Shown: piece after piece, positions 1 through 7,267 of the stretch
Position numbering within the stretch: the stretch's first letter is position 1
Layout of the letters: every line of letters begins with the position of its first letter
DNA from: Mariluticola halotolerans
GTDB lineage: Bacteria; Pseudomonadota; Alphaproteobacteria; Rhizobiales; Devosiaceae
Assembly: GCF_021611515.1 (NCBI RefSeq)
Contig: NZ_CP090960.1
Coordinates: 1,488,001-1,552,000, forward strand
Direction of reading: 5' to 3'
Length of the DNA stretch: 64,000 nucleotides
Made by a program: the position numbers and the translations under genes
The notes under the pieces: generated by a model
Seen by the model: the letters and a program-made list of their open reading frames with translations, nothing else
What the model was told of the DNA's origin: nothing
Database searches by the model: none

Positions 1-2
1 TG

Positions 3-347
3 CCCTTCGTGCTTGGCCAGCAGGCCGGCATGGCGCAATTCCAGATCTCGCGCGATGCGGAGCAGGACGGCAATCCGGCCGAACGCGGCTGGCAGATGAT
101 CTTTTCGATCAATTTCGCCCCGGTCGGCCCGGTCGGGGCCAAGGTCACGTTCCGCTCGCGCAAGACCGGCGTCATGCTCTGGGCCGAAAACGAGGCGACC
201 GCCGAAGTGCTCGAGGAAATGCTGCCCGAACTGGTCGAAGGGCTGGAGGCGCAGGGGCTGGAGCCGGGGGCCATTCGCGTCCGCCGCGCCCCGCCCGAAG
301 CCTCACCGCCCCCACCCTCCGGCGGGTTTGTGGATAGCGTCTCATGA
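3..347 (+). CDS. fliK: Flagellar hook-length control protein, C-terminal part (5' end outside window)
   Basis: The reading frame is open to the left edge, so only about 115 C-terminal residues are visible. They match the FliK C-terminal (Flg_hook) domain: a beta-rich segment with a 'GPVGAKVTF' strand where the family has the 'LG.v.v.l' motif, then 'AENEATAEVLEEMLPELVEGLEAQGL', the helix that normally ends the domain. FliK measures hook length and triggers the export-specificity switch of the flagellar type III apparatus. The stop codon overlaps the start of the next gene by 4 bp (ATGA), and that gene encodes an FlhB-like fragment, which is the classic partner of FliK. The tail after the domain is proline-rich and low in complexity. 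The internal GTG at 9 is unlikely to be the real start. Confidence 0.72.
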   Translation, partial: PFVLGQQAGMAQFQISRDAEQDGNPAERGWQMIFSINFAPVGPVGAKVTFRSRKTGVMLWAENEATAEVLEEMLPELVEGLEAQGLEPGAIRVRRAPPEASPPPPSGGFVDSVS

Positions 348-628
348 GCACGCCCGAAAACCCGCCACCCAAACGCGATGTCGCCATCGCCCTGCAATAT
401 GACAAGGAAGCGGGCGAAGCCCCGCGCGTCACCGCCAAGGGCTATGGCGAGGTCGCGCGCAAGATCATCGCCGTGGCCGAGGAAAATGGCGTCATTATCG
501 AGGCCAATGCCCATCTTGCCGAAGCCTTGGGCGGGGTCGAGCTGGATGACACTATCCCCGTCGAGCTTTATCAGGCAGTGGCCGAAGTGATCGGCTTCGT
601 GCTCCGGGCCAATGACAAGCTGAAATGA
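344..628 (+). CDS. FlhB C-terminal-domain-like protein (FhlB type)
   Basis: A 94-residue cytoplasmic protein resembling the cytosolic domain of the flagellar export switch FlhB. Visible family signatures are 'VAIALQYDKE', 'APRVTAKGYGEVARKI', 'ENGVIIEANAHLAEALGGVELDDTIPVELYQAVAEVI'. The autocleavage NPTH motif and all membrane segments of full FlhB are absent, as is usual for the stand-alone FhlB proteins found next to fliK in many proteobacteria. Translation is coupled to the upstream fliK-like gene by a 4-bp overlap. The role is inferred: assistance in, or modulation of, flagellar substrate switching. Confidence 0.82.
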   Translation: MSTPENPPPKRDVAIALQYDKEAGEAPRVTAKGYGEVARKIIAVAEENGVIIEANAHLAEALGGVELDDTIPVELYQAVAEVIGFVLRANDKLK

Positions 629-721
629 GCGAAAACCCGTGGGTGTTCAACACCATGTCCTTGGTTTTGCCCCGCCCTCCCGCTACCATCGCTCCCAATC
701 CGCCAAGTCATGGGAGCGCAC

Positions 722-1366
722 GTGCAAGAGGTTGCAGTTCTAACCGGTGATATCGTCAAATCCTCGGCCTTGCCGGCGGATGCGCTGACCCGTCTGTTCG
801 ATGCGCTTGAGGCAGGTGTGGCCGAGATCGCCACCTGGCCCGATGCCCCCACCCTTCTCACCTTTTCGCGCCATCGCGGCGATGGCTGGCAGCTGGTGCT
901 GGGCAAGCCCGCATGGGCCTTGCGCGCGTCCCTGTTCCTCCGCGCCGCCATCCGCGCCGCCGGTGCCGATTTCGAAACCCGTATCGGCCTCGGCCTCGGC
1001 CCTGCCGACAAAATCGACACCAGCCATCCCGGTGCCGCCTCCGGCCCGGCATTCGACCGTTCCGGCCGCTGTCTCGATAGTTTACGCAAAAGCATCCTGT
1101 TCGGCATTGATAGCGGCGCCAAAACCGATGCGGCCCGCCTGCTCAACAGCGTCTTCGTCATGGCCGATGCGCTGTCGACCGGCTGGACGCAACGGCAAGC
1201 CGAAGTTTTCAGCTTCGTTTTGCACCCGGATAGCCCCAGCCAGGCCGAGATTGGAAACAGACTTGCCCCGCCAATCTCGCAACCTAGCGTCACCGCTCAT
1301 TTTCTGGCAGGAAATGGCCCCGCCCTTTTGGAAGCGCTTGCAGCGGTGGAGGCCCGTGACGACTGA
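722..1366 (+). CDS. SatD-like protein with predicted C-terminal winged helix
   Basis: About 214 residues. The N-terminus 'VAVLTGDIVKSSAL' and the following alpha/beta region resemble the SatD family, whose function is unknown. The C-terminus 'TQRQAEVFSFVL...SQAEIGNRLAPPISQPSVTAHFL' reads as a MarR-like winged helix with a plausible recognition helix. I chose the GTG at 722 because GGGAG lies 5 nt upstream; the ATG at 710 (4 residues longer) has no ribosome-binding site. The next gene downstream is a DUF3307 membrane protein; I recall SatD and DUF3307 genes being neighbours in other phyla. Between the two genes lies a 28-bp-periodic dyad array, and the stop codon of this gene sits at its left edge. 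Inference: the protein is a DNA-binding regulator acting on that array. The family call is by pattern, not by search. Confidence 0.68.
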   Translation: MQEVAVLTGDIVKSSALPADALTRLFDALEAGVAEIATWPDAPTLLTFSRHRGDGWQLVLGKPAWALRASLFLRAAIRAAGADFETRIGLGLGPADKIDTSHPGAASGPAFDRSGRCLDSLRKSILFGIDSGAKTDAARLLNSVFVMADALSTGWTQRQAEVFSFVLHPDSPSQAEIGNRLAPPISQPSVTAHFLAGNGPALLEALAAVEARDD

Positions 1367-1375
1367 TATTTCCGT

Positions 1376-1505
1376 TTATAAGTCAATCAGCTTATATTTC
1401 GAATTATAGCCTAAATAACCTATTTTTCAAATTATAGATCAAAAAGGCTATATTTAAGATTATCGACCAAACAGGCGATATCCCTAGATATCGACAAAAA
1501 TAGCC
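1376..1505. repeat. Array of 28-bp degenerate direct repeats, each carrying a dyad
   Basis: Four units of exactly 28 bp (1376-1403, 1404-1431, 1432-1459, 1460-1487) and a partial fifth (from 1488) fill the gap between the SatD-like gene and the DUF3307 gene. The region is AT-rich in a GC-rich neighbourhood. Units start TTAT and are about 64-68% identical in the pairs I compared. In unit coordinates, bases 2-7 and 16-21 form arms around an A-rich 8-nt centre: TATAAG/CTTATA in unit 1, TATAGA/GCTATA in unit 3, TATCGA/GCGATA in unit 4; unit 2 is weaker (TATAGC/CCTATT). The arm sequence differs between units while the symmetry is kept. There are no spacers, so this is not CRISPR. The most likely role is an operator array controlling the DUF3307 gene, or the pair. 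Confidence 0.8.
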
Positions 1506-1532
1506 AACACCGGATAGCAGAGGGACCAGCGC

Positions 1533-2261
1533 ATGTTCGAAACGGCAATTGCTCTTTACGCGGCGCATCTGCTGGCCGATTTCGTGCTGCAAACCGATCG
1601 CATGGTCGCCAACAAGCACCGCCCGCTGGTTCTGGCGTTACACATCATCATCGTTGTTGCCACCACAGCCCTCGTCACCGGCACGCTTGATCCGCTCCCG
1701 CTCCTGCTGATCGGTGGTCTGCATCTGCTCATTGACGGCTGGAAACTGATCTGGGGCAAGGCGCTATCAGGATTTCTGCTCGATCAGGCGGCGCATTTCC
1801 TCTCGGTCATTGCCATTGCCGGGCTGTTCCCGCTCCTGTTTGCCGGCGGCTTCTGGAGCGCGCTTCCCGGCTGGCTCAGCGTTAGTGGCCTGACCCCGCT
1901 GCATTACCTGCAGTTTCTCACCCTCATCTCAGGCCTCATTGTCACCCTGCGCATGGGCGGCTTTGCCATCGACCTGTTCATTGCCCGCTTCAACTACACG
2001 CCCACAGCGGAAGATCCGGGGCTCGACAAGGGCGGGTTCTATATCGGGCTTCTGGAACGGGGGATGATCTTTTTGCTGGTCATCGTCAATCAGGTTGCCG
2101 GCATCGGCTTTTTGGTCGCGGCGAAGTCAATCCTGCGCTTTGGGGCCAGTCAGGACCGCAAGACCGGCGAATATGTCATCATCGGCACGCTGGCCAGTTT
2201 CACCTGGGCGCTGGTCGCGGCCTTCCTCACCCAGGCCGTTCTGGCCCGGCTCGGCGCCTAA
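1533..2261 (+). CDS. DUF3307 family membrane protein
   Basis: A 242-residue polytopic membrane protein. The N-terminal '[23 protein letters not shown]' followed by a hydrophobic '[17 protein letters not shown]' segment and '[15 protein letters not shown]' is the DUF3307 pattern: conserved His and Asp residues inside or beside membrane helices (HxxxDFxxQ, H, HxxxD). Five or so further hydrophobic segments follow, including '[31 protein letters not shown]' near residue 180. Biochemical function is not known. The ATG at 1533 has GAGGGA about 8 nt upstream. The gene directly follows the 28-bp dyad array and is probably controlled by it. It converges on the YcgN gene with a 4-bp overlap. Confidence 0.85.
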   Translation: MFETAIALYAAHLLADFVLQTDRMVANKHRPLVLALHIIIVVATTALVTGTLDPLPLLLIGGLHLLIDGWKLIWGKALSGFLLDQAAHFLSVIAIAGLFPLLFAGGFWSALPGWLSVSGLTPLHYLQFLTLISGLIVTLRMGGFAIDLFIARFNYTPTAEDPGLDKGGFYIGLLERGMIFLLVIVNQVAGIGFLVAAKSILRFGASQDRKTGEYVIIGTLASFTWALVAAFLTQAVLARLGA

Positions 2262-2710
2262 TCCTCCGGCGGCTCCCATTCGGGCCAGCTTACGATATGG
2301 TTTTCCCATTCGCCGGGTTTCACCGTGTCTTCATCCACAGTGCGCCCGCGCACCGAAACCCCCACCGCCACCACCGTGTCGGGATCGCCCGAAACCAGCG
2401 GGTGCCACCAGGCCAGTCCCTTGCCCTCGGCCAGCCGCCGATAGGCGCAGGTCGTGGGTATCCAGGGGATCGTCGTCACGTTCTCCGGCGTCAGCTTGAT
2501 GCAGTCAGGCACCTTCTTCTTGCGGTTGGGATAATCGGTGCACTGGCAGGTTTCGCCATCAAGCAGGCGGCAATGCACATCCGAGGTGATGATTTCGCCG
2601 CTGTCCTCGTCCTCAAGCTTGAGCAGGCAGCACCGCCCGCACCCGTCGCATAGCGATTCCCATTCCACCGCGCTCATTTCACTGAGCGGCTTTTCTTCCC
2701 AGAATGCCAT
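2258..2710 (-). CDS. YcgN family cysteine cluster protein
   Basis: A 150-residue soluble protein of the YcgN/UPF0260 family. The cysteine cluster is visible as 'CDGCGRCC' near residues 22-29, followed by further cysteines in '[17 protein letters not shown]' and 'DCIKL', and the family's C-terminal '[13 protein letters not shown]...GVSVRGRT' and '[15 protein letters not shown]'. These proteins are thought to bind a metal or Fe-S cluster; the reaction is unknown. Length is normal for the family. It is transcribed convergently with the DUF3307 gene and divergently from the PBP1A gene. Confidence 0.9.
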   Translation of the reverse strand: MAFWEEKPLSEMSAVEWESLCDGCGRCCLLKLEDEDSGEIITSDVHCRLLDGETCQCTDYPNRKKKVPDCIKLTPENVTTIPWIPTTCAYRRLAEGKGLAWWHPLVSGDPDTVVAVGVSVRGRTVDEDTVKPGEWENHIVSWPEWEPPED

Positions 2711-2823
2711 TAGGGCTAACCTTAACCTGCCACGAACCTAACGATAAAATCGATTGCGTCTTGCTTTTACGCCCTGAGTTATGAAGAGTCTCGTCTTGCT
2801 GACACTCGGCGCCAGAGGATACG

Positions 2824-4977
2824 TTGCAAGACCCGTTCTACGTCAAAAAAAAGCGGCCTAAAAAGACACGTTTGCTCGAGGCAGATGCGTGGCTTGATTC
2901 CGCCCTTTATGATTTTTTTCAGTCACTTGGCCGGGGTTATACCCGGTTCGAGGACATCATGTCGGTATTTCATATCTCCGGCATGCGCCGCTTTGTCGCC
3001 GAGGTTCTCTCCGACGGGCTCACCTTCGGGGCCATTGGCGCGGTGTTGATGCTGGCGCTGGCCCTCCCCGCCTTCGATGCCACCGCTTCGGGTGAGTTCA
3101 ACAAAGCTGAAGACTATTCGGTCATTTTTCAAGACCGGTATGGCAATGAAGTGGGGCGGCGCGGCATCCGTTCTGACGATTCAGTCGAACTCAACAAACT
3201 GCCCGACAATCTGATCAAGGCGACGCTTGCCACCGAGGACCGGCGGTTCTACGAGCATTTCGGCATTGATCTTTTCGGCACCCTGCGGGCCGTTGTTTCC
3301 AATATGCAGGCCAATTCCGTGGTCGAGGGCGGTTCATCGCTCACCCAGCAGCTGGCCAAAAACCTGTTCCTTTCGTCCGAACGCACTTTCGAGCGCAAGA
3401 TCAAGGAGGCTTTCCTCTCCCTCTGGCTTGAAACCCATTACACCAAGGATGAAATCCTCAAACTCTATTTCGACCGCGCCTATATGGGCGGCGGCAATTT
3501 CGGCGTCACCGCTGCGGCCGAATACTATTTCGGCAAAAAGGTGCAGGACATCAATCTGGCCGAATCCGCCATGCTGGCCGGCCTGTTCAAGGCCCCCACC
3601 AAATACGCGCCGCATGTGGATCTGGCCGCCGCCCGCGGCCGGGCCAATGTAGTCCTTAGCAATCTGGTAGAGGCCGGTTATCTGACCGAGGGTCAGGTCA
3701 CTGCCGCCCGCCGGGCACCGGCCACCCCGATTGACCGCTCCGGGGATATCAACTCCCCCAATTATTTCCTCGACTGGGCTTTCGAGCGCGTCAAGGAGAT
3801 CGTCGCCGGGCGCGAGGATATCGGTTTTGTCGTGCGCACCACGATTGATCCCAATCTCCAGTCCTACGCCGAAGAGGCCACGGCCTCGGTCATCCGCGAG
3901 AGCGGCGAGCAATATGGCGTCACCCAGGCCGCAATGGTGGTCACCGATCTTGATGGGGCCGTGCGCGCCATGGTTGGCGGCATGGATTACGGCAAAAGCC
4001 AGTACAATCGCGCCACAGCCTCTGCCCGCCAGCCCGGCTCTTCCTTCAAGCCGTTCGTTTATTCCACTGCCTTTGAAATGCTGGGCAATACGCCGAATAC
4101 CGTTATCTCGGACCGGCCAACCTGCATTGGCAACTGGTGCCCGCAGAATTATGGCCGTTCCTATAGCGGGCAGGTCACCCTGCTGAATGCTTTTACCCGT
4201 TCGATCAACACCGTGCCGGTCACCTTGTCAGTTGCCACCGGCCGCCAGCCGATCGCCGACATGGCGCACCGCATGGGCATTACCAATGATTTTCCGGTCA
4301 CCCGTTCACTGGCGCTGGGCGTTGCCTCGGTCAGCGTGCTTGATATGGCCTCGGCCTATGCCGTCTTCCCTGCTGGCGGGGTCAAGACACCGGCTTTCGG
4401 CATTTCGCGCATTTCCACCCTGCGCGGTGAAAAGGTCTATCAGGCCAACCCCGATGCCCCGCGTGAGCGGGTCTTGACCGACGAAACCGTGCGCAACATG
4501 AACATGATGATGCGCAACGTGGTCACCAGCGGCACCGGGCGTCGCGCCGATGTCGAGGGGGTTCCCGCTTCCGGTAAAACCGGCACAACCTCATCCTATC
4601 GCGATGCGTGGTTCTGTGGCTTCACCGGCAATTATGTTGCCGCCGTGTGGATGGGCAATGATGACTACCGCCCCACCCACCGCCTCACGGGCGGCTCCCT
4701 GCCGGCCACGATCTGGCAGAAATTCATGGAATATGCCCACACCAATATCGAGGTTCTGCCCGTCTATGGGGTCGATTTCGAACCCAAGCCTTATGTCCGC
4801 CCGGAGAACCCGGATGATGATGCCTTGCTGCTGGCCGAACGTCCGCCCAGCATGCAGCCGCAGGCCGCAACCAAGCTGGTCGATGTCGCCGACAAGCTGC
4901 GCGCCGCAATCCGGCGCAGCCGGCTCGCCGGGGCGCGGGCCGATGCGGGCACCGCAACACGCAGCGAGGGGATCTAG
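2824..4977 (+). CDS. PBP1A-family bifunctional transglycosylase/transpeptidase
   Basis: A 717-residue class A penicillin-binding protein that polymerises and cross-links peptidoglycan on the outer face of the inner membrane. A cytoplasmic basic N-terminus ('KKKRPKKTR') precedes a membrane helix near residues 65-85. The glycosyltransferase 51 domain follows, with 'ATEDRRFYEHFG' (catalytic Glu about 138) and 'GGSSLTQQLAKNLFL'. The transpeptidase domain has S406-S-F-K409, S460-I-N462 and K585-T-G587, so all active-site motifs are intact. The start is a TTG at 2824 with AGAGGA 5 nt upstream; no better ATG precedes the basic tail. DUF1214 and DUF1254 genes follow closely on the same strand, suggesting an operon. 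Confidence 0.93.
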   Translation: MQDPFYVKKKRPKKTRLLEADAWLDSALYDFFQSLGRGYTRFEDIMSVFHISGMRRFVAEVLSDGLTFGAIGAVLMLALALPAFDATASGEFNKAEDYSVIFQDRYGNEVGRRGIRSDDSVELNKLPDNLIKATLATEDRRFYEHFGIDLFGTLRAVVSNMQANSVVEGGSSLTQQLAKNLFLSSERTFERKIKEAFLSLWLETHYTKDEILKLYFDRAYMGGGNFGVTAAAEYYFGKKVQDINLAESAMLAGLFKAPTKYAPHVDLAAARGRANVVLSNLVEAGYLTEGQVTAARRAPATPIDRSGDINSPNYFLDWAFERVKEIVAGREDIGFVVRTTIDPNLQSYAEEATASVIRESGEQYGVTQAAMVVTDLDGAVRAMVGGMDYGKSQYNRATASARQPGSSFKPFVYSTAFEMLGNTPNTVISDRPTCIGNWCPQNYGRSYSGQVTLLNAFTRSINTVPVTLSVATGRQPIADMAHRMGITNDFPVTRSLALGVASVSVLDMASAYAVFPAGGVKTPAFGISRISTLRGEKVYQANPDAPRERVLTDETVRNMNMMMRNVVTSGTGRRADVEGVPASGKTGTTSSYRDAWFCGFTGNYVAAVWMGNDDYRPTHRLTGGSLPATIWQKFMEYAHTNIEVLPVYGVDFEPKPYVRPENPDDDALLLAERPPSMQPQAATKLVDVADKLRAAIRRSRLAGARADAGTATRSEGI

Positions 4978-4980
4978 CGC

Positions 4981-5559
4981 TTGCGTCTGATTATTCATTT
5001 TGCGGCAATGCTGGCCATTGCCCTGGTGGTTGGCTTTGGCCTCAGCTATTTCTCTCTTGTCGATGGCCGTTTTTTCGGTGCCTATCGCTGGGGGGCATGG
5101 GTTGCCCGGCCGGAAGTCGGCTCGCCTGCACCCGATCCCTATACCCGCGCCTATCTCGCCCGCACCGGCACGTTGCAGCTGGGCCGGGGTGAAGGCGTCC
5201 AGTTCATCGCCGTTCAGGACAGCGAGGGGCAGCCCCTCATGCGCAATTGTGCCTATCGGGTCAGCGGCGATACACCTGTCGCCGCGTTCTGGACCTTGCG
5301 CGCCACCACGCCCGAGGGCATCAACATCGCGCAGGAGGGCATGCCGCTTTCCATGCACAGCACCCGGCTGGCCCGCAGCAATACCGGGGTTGCCAGCATT
5401 CATGTCAGCAGTGGCGTGTCGTCAGGCAACTGGCTTCAACTGGCGCCGGGCACCGGCGAATTCCAGCTGGTACTGACCTTTTACGACGCCTCCTTCCTTG
5501 CCGGGTTCGGCGCGAATGTCACCGCACTACCGGCCGTTATCAAGGAGGGTTGCGCATGA
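4981..5559 (+). CDS. DUF1214 domain-containing protein
   Basis: A 192-residue protein with one N-terminal membrane anchor ('FAAMLAIALVVGFGLSYFSL'), presumably facing the periplasm. The body 'GAYRWGAWVARPEVGSPAPDPYTRAYLARTGTLQLGRGEGVQFIAVQDSEGQPL' followed by 'FWTLRATTPEGINI' is the DUF1214 pattern. Function is unknown. The start is a TTG 3 nt after the PBP1A stop, with GAGGGG upstream. The next gene overlaps it by 4 bp and carries the complementary DUF1254 domain. In many bacteria DUF1254 and DUF1214 are two halves of one polypeptide, so here the fusion appears split into two anchored subunits. Confidence 0.82.
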   Translation: MRLIIHFAAMLAIALVVGFGLSYFSLVDGRFFGAYRWGAWVARPEVGSPAPDPYTRAYLARTGTLQLGRGEGVQFIAVQDSEGQPLMRNCAYRVSGDTPVAAFWTLRATTPEGINIAQEGMPLSMHSTRLARSNTGVASIHVSSGVSSGNWLQLAPGTGEFQLVLTFYDASFLAGFGANVTALPAVIKEGCA

Positions 5560-6125
5560 TCCGCCCTCTGCTCTGGGGCATTGCCGGGCTGTTGCTTGGT
5601 CTTGTCATCCATCTCGTTATCATTCTCATCCTGCCCTACTTTGCCTCCGACAATGTCTGGGGACAGGTGCAAAAGCTGGAAGCGCTGGGAGAAGCGGTTG
5701 TCATCCAACAGCCTCAGCCGGGCGCGCCCAACCCGCTCGGGCTGGATCCGGAAATGGCTTATGCCGTTTGCCAGTTCGATCTGTCGCGTGGCCCCGGGGC
5801 GTTTTCGGGCGAGTTGCCTGCTGATTTCTGGTCGGTTGGCATATTCGACCGCAATGGCATTTCCGTTTACAGCACCACCAACCGCTCCGGCGTCGGACAA
5901 TCGCTGGAACTGGGCATTTTCAACGAAGAGCAGACCCAGCTGCTTCGCGAACAGCAATTCGAGATTGATGAGGGCTTGCTGATCATCGCCGCCCCGCAGA
6001 ACGATGTGTTTGCCGTGGTCAGGCTTGCCCTGCCCTTCCCCGAGATGCGCGCCCGCTATGAGGCAGCCCTTGCAGAACTCTCATGCGGGCACATCGATAC
6101 GCTTGAGGTTACTTCCGATAGGTAG
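5556..6125 (+). CDS. DUF1254 domain-containing protein
   Basis: A 189-residue protein with an N-terminal membrane helix ('LLWGIAGLLLGLVIHLVIILILPYF') and a soluble domain of DUF1254 type, including 'LDPEMAYAVCQFDLSRGPGAF...PADFWSVGIFDRNGISVYSTTNR'. The ATG at 5556 overlaps the upstream DUF1214 stop by 4 bp and follows AAGGAGGG, an excellent ribosome-binding site. The open frame extends further upstream without a better start. The partnership with the DUF1214 protein is inferred from coupling. The 3' end overlaps the convergent lipoprotein gene by 17 bp. Confidence 0.8.
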   Translation: MIRPLLWGIAGLLLGLVIHLVIILILPYFASDNVWGQVQKLEALGEAVVIQQPQPGAPNPLGLDPEMAYAVCQFDLSRGPGAFSGELPADFWSVGIFDRNGISVYSTTNRSGVGQSLELGIFNEEQTQLLREQQFEIDEGLLIIAAPQNDVFAVVRLALPFPEMRARYEAALAELSCGHIDTLEVTSDR

Positions 6126-6909
6126 GTTCGGGGGTAAACGGCCTTGTCGCCATGCGGGACTGCAGCGTTATTTGCTCAGGCCGCCCGTAATCCCCGCCGC
6201 CCCCGGCGCAGAAATCGTGCCGTTCAGCCTGTTCAACCAGTATGGCAAGATCACTCAAGCGCCCATCCACCTGCCGGGCTTCTTCGTGCGGGGTTTCAAT
6301 CAGCAGGCTTTCAAGCGCGTAGGAATATGAGTTGTAGCGGTAACGCGCCGCGCTGACGAACCAGGCGATATAAGCGCGGTTCTCACGCTGGCGGTAATAG
6401 ACCTCGGCACGGGCCGGATCGTTTGCCCCGCGCAATGATGTTGCCGCCTCGCCCCGGCGCCGGTCGATTTCCTCAACCGCGCAAATCGCCCGGAACACAC
6501 CCGGCATGGTGGCAATATCCGCGCCGATATCATCATCCAGCCGGTTATAGCGCACCCGCGATGAGCGATAGCGGTCGGACCGCAGAATGGCGTAATAGCG
6601 ATCATAGCTGCCGCGTGTATCGATGGGGGGCGTCAGCCGTGTGCGTTGCCACTCCACCAGCACGTTGAAAAACCAGTCCTGGCTGTGCGGGGCCACAATA
6701 AACCGCCAGGCCCTGTCGTGCATTTCCACTTCTTCATCTGTCTGGTTGAGCAGCGACACGTCTTCGCCAAACATCAGCGCGCGCAGCTTGCCCACGGTCG
6801 GCATGATCTCGTCATGCAGCACGCCGGGCTTGGCGCGGCCGAAATCGCCGGTTGGGCGGGCACAGGCTGCCAGCATGCAGGCAAATACGATCAGGACAAC
6901 AAGACGCAC
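6109..6909 (-). CDS. Hypothetical lipoprotein
   Basis: 266 residues. The N-terminus 'MRLVVLIVFACMLAACARP' is a lipoprotein signal with lipobox LAAC (Cys about 16), so the mature protein should be membrane-anchored on the periplasmic side. The rest is a charged, mostly helical soluble region with no domain that I recognise; 'WRFIVAPHSQDWFFNVLVEWQRTRL' and 'NRAYIAWFVSAARYRYNSYSYALESLL' are its most distinctive stretches. It runs convergently to the DUF1254 gene with a 17-bp overlap. Confidence 0.75.
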   Translation of the reverse strand: MRLVVLIVFACMLAACARPTGDFGRAKPGVLHDEIMPTVGKLRALMFGEDVSLLNQTDEEVEMHDRAWRFIVAPHSQDWFFNVLVEWQRTRLTPPIDTRGSYDRYYAILRSDRYRSSRVRYNRLDDDIGADIATMPGVFRAICAVEEIDRRRGEAATSLRGANDPARAEVYYRQRENRAYIAWFVSAARYRYNSYSYALESLLIETPHEEARQVDGRLSDLAILVEQAERHDFCAGGGGDYGRPEQITLQSRMATRPFTPEPTYRK

Positions 6910-6915
6910 GATTAT

Positions 6916-7086
6916 TCAGCCACGCTTTTGAGTTGGTTTGGAACCGGAATCATCGTCGCCTGATTCCGTCGGCGCAGCCCGTTCATAGCGAATACCTGTG
7001 AACATCAGGACCTGACCTTTACGTTTTTGACCGGTTTGTTCCGGAATGATACGCCCGCGTTTGTCGAATCGCACAAGCTCTCCCAT
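6916..7086 (-). CDS. Small conserved hypothetical protein (GQVLMFTGIRYER type)
   Basis: A 56-residue protein starting MGELVRFDKRGR and containing 'GQVLMFTGIRYER'. From memory, short proteins with a MGELV start and an 'LxFTGVRYER' tail recur in Hyphomicrobiales; their function is unknown. The ATG at 7086 has GGAGAG 4 nt upstream, so I prefer it to the in-frame ATGs at 7098 and 7107. It lies just 5' of the lipoprotein gene on the same strand and may be cotranscribed with it. The 3' end is rich in Asp, Gly and Lys and probably disordered. Confidence 0.6.
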   Translation of the reverse strand: MGELVRFDKRGRIIPEQTGQKRKGQVLMFTGIRYERAAPTESGDDDSGSKPTQKRG

Positions 7087-7267
7087 AGTTCTCTCCATAG
7101 GCAACATTCTGTTTTATATATTAAAATTGCAATCAGGGCAGGTCAGAACGAACTGACAAGTTTCTGCTAATATGGCCATTAAGAATTCAGCAAGGTTAAC
7201 AGTCTGCTAACGAATTGGCTGAGATAAGGGATGCAGATAACCTATTGCGAGATTCTGTGAGTCGGTC

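Noticed and set aside
571-1293. 240-codon minus-strand frame over the SatD-like gene
   Set aside because: Ser/Arg/Ala-rich shadow translation; the plus strand has family-like motifs and a ribosome-binding site.
1376-1505. CRISPR array
   Set aside because: Units of 28 bp directly adjoin with no unique spacers, they are degenerate, and no cas genes are near.
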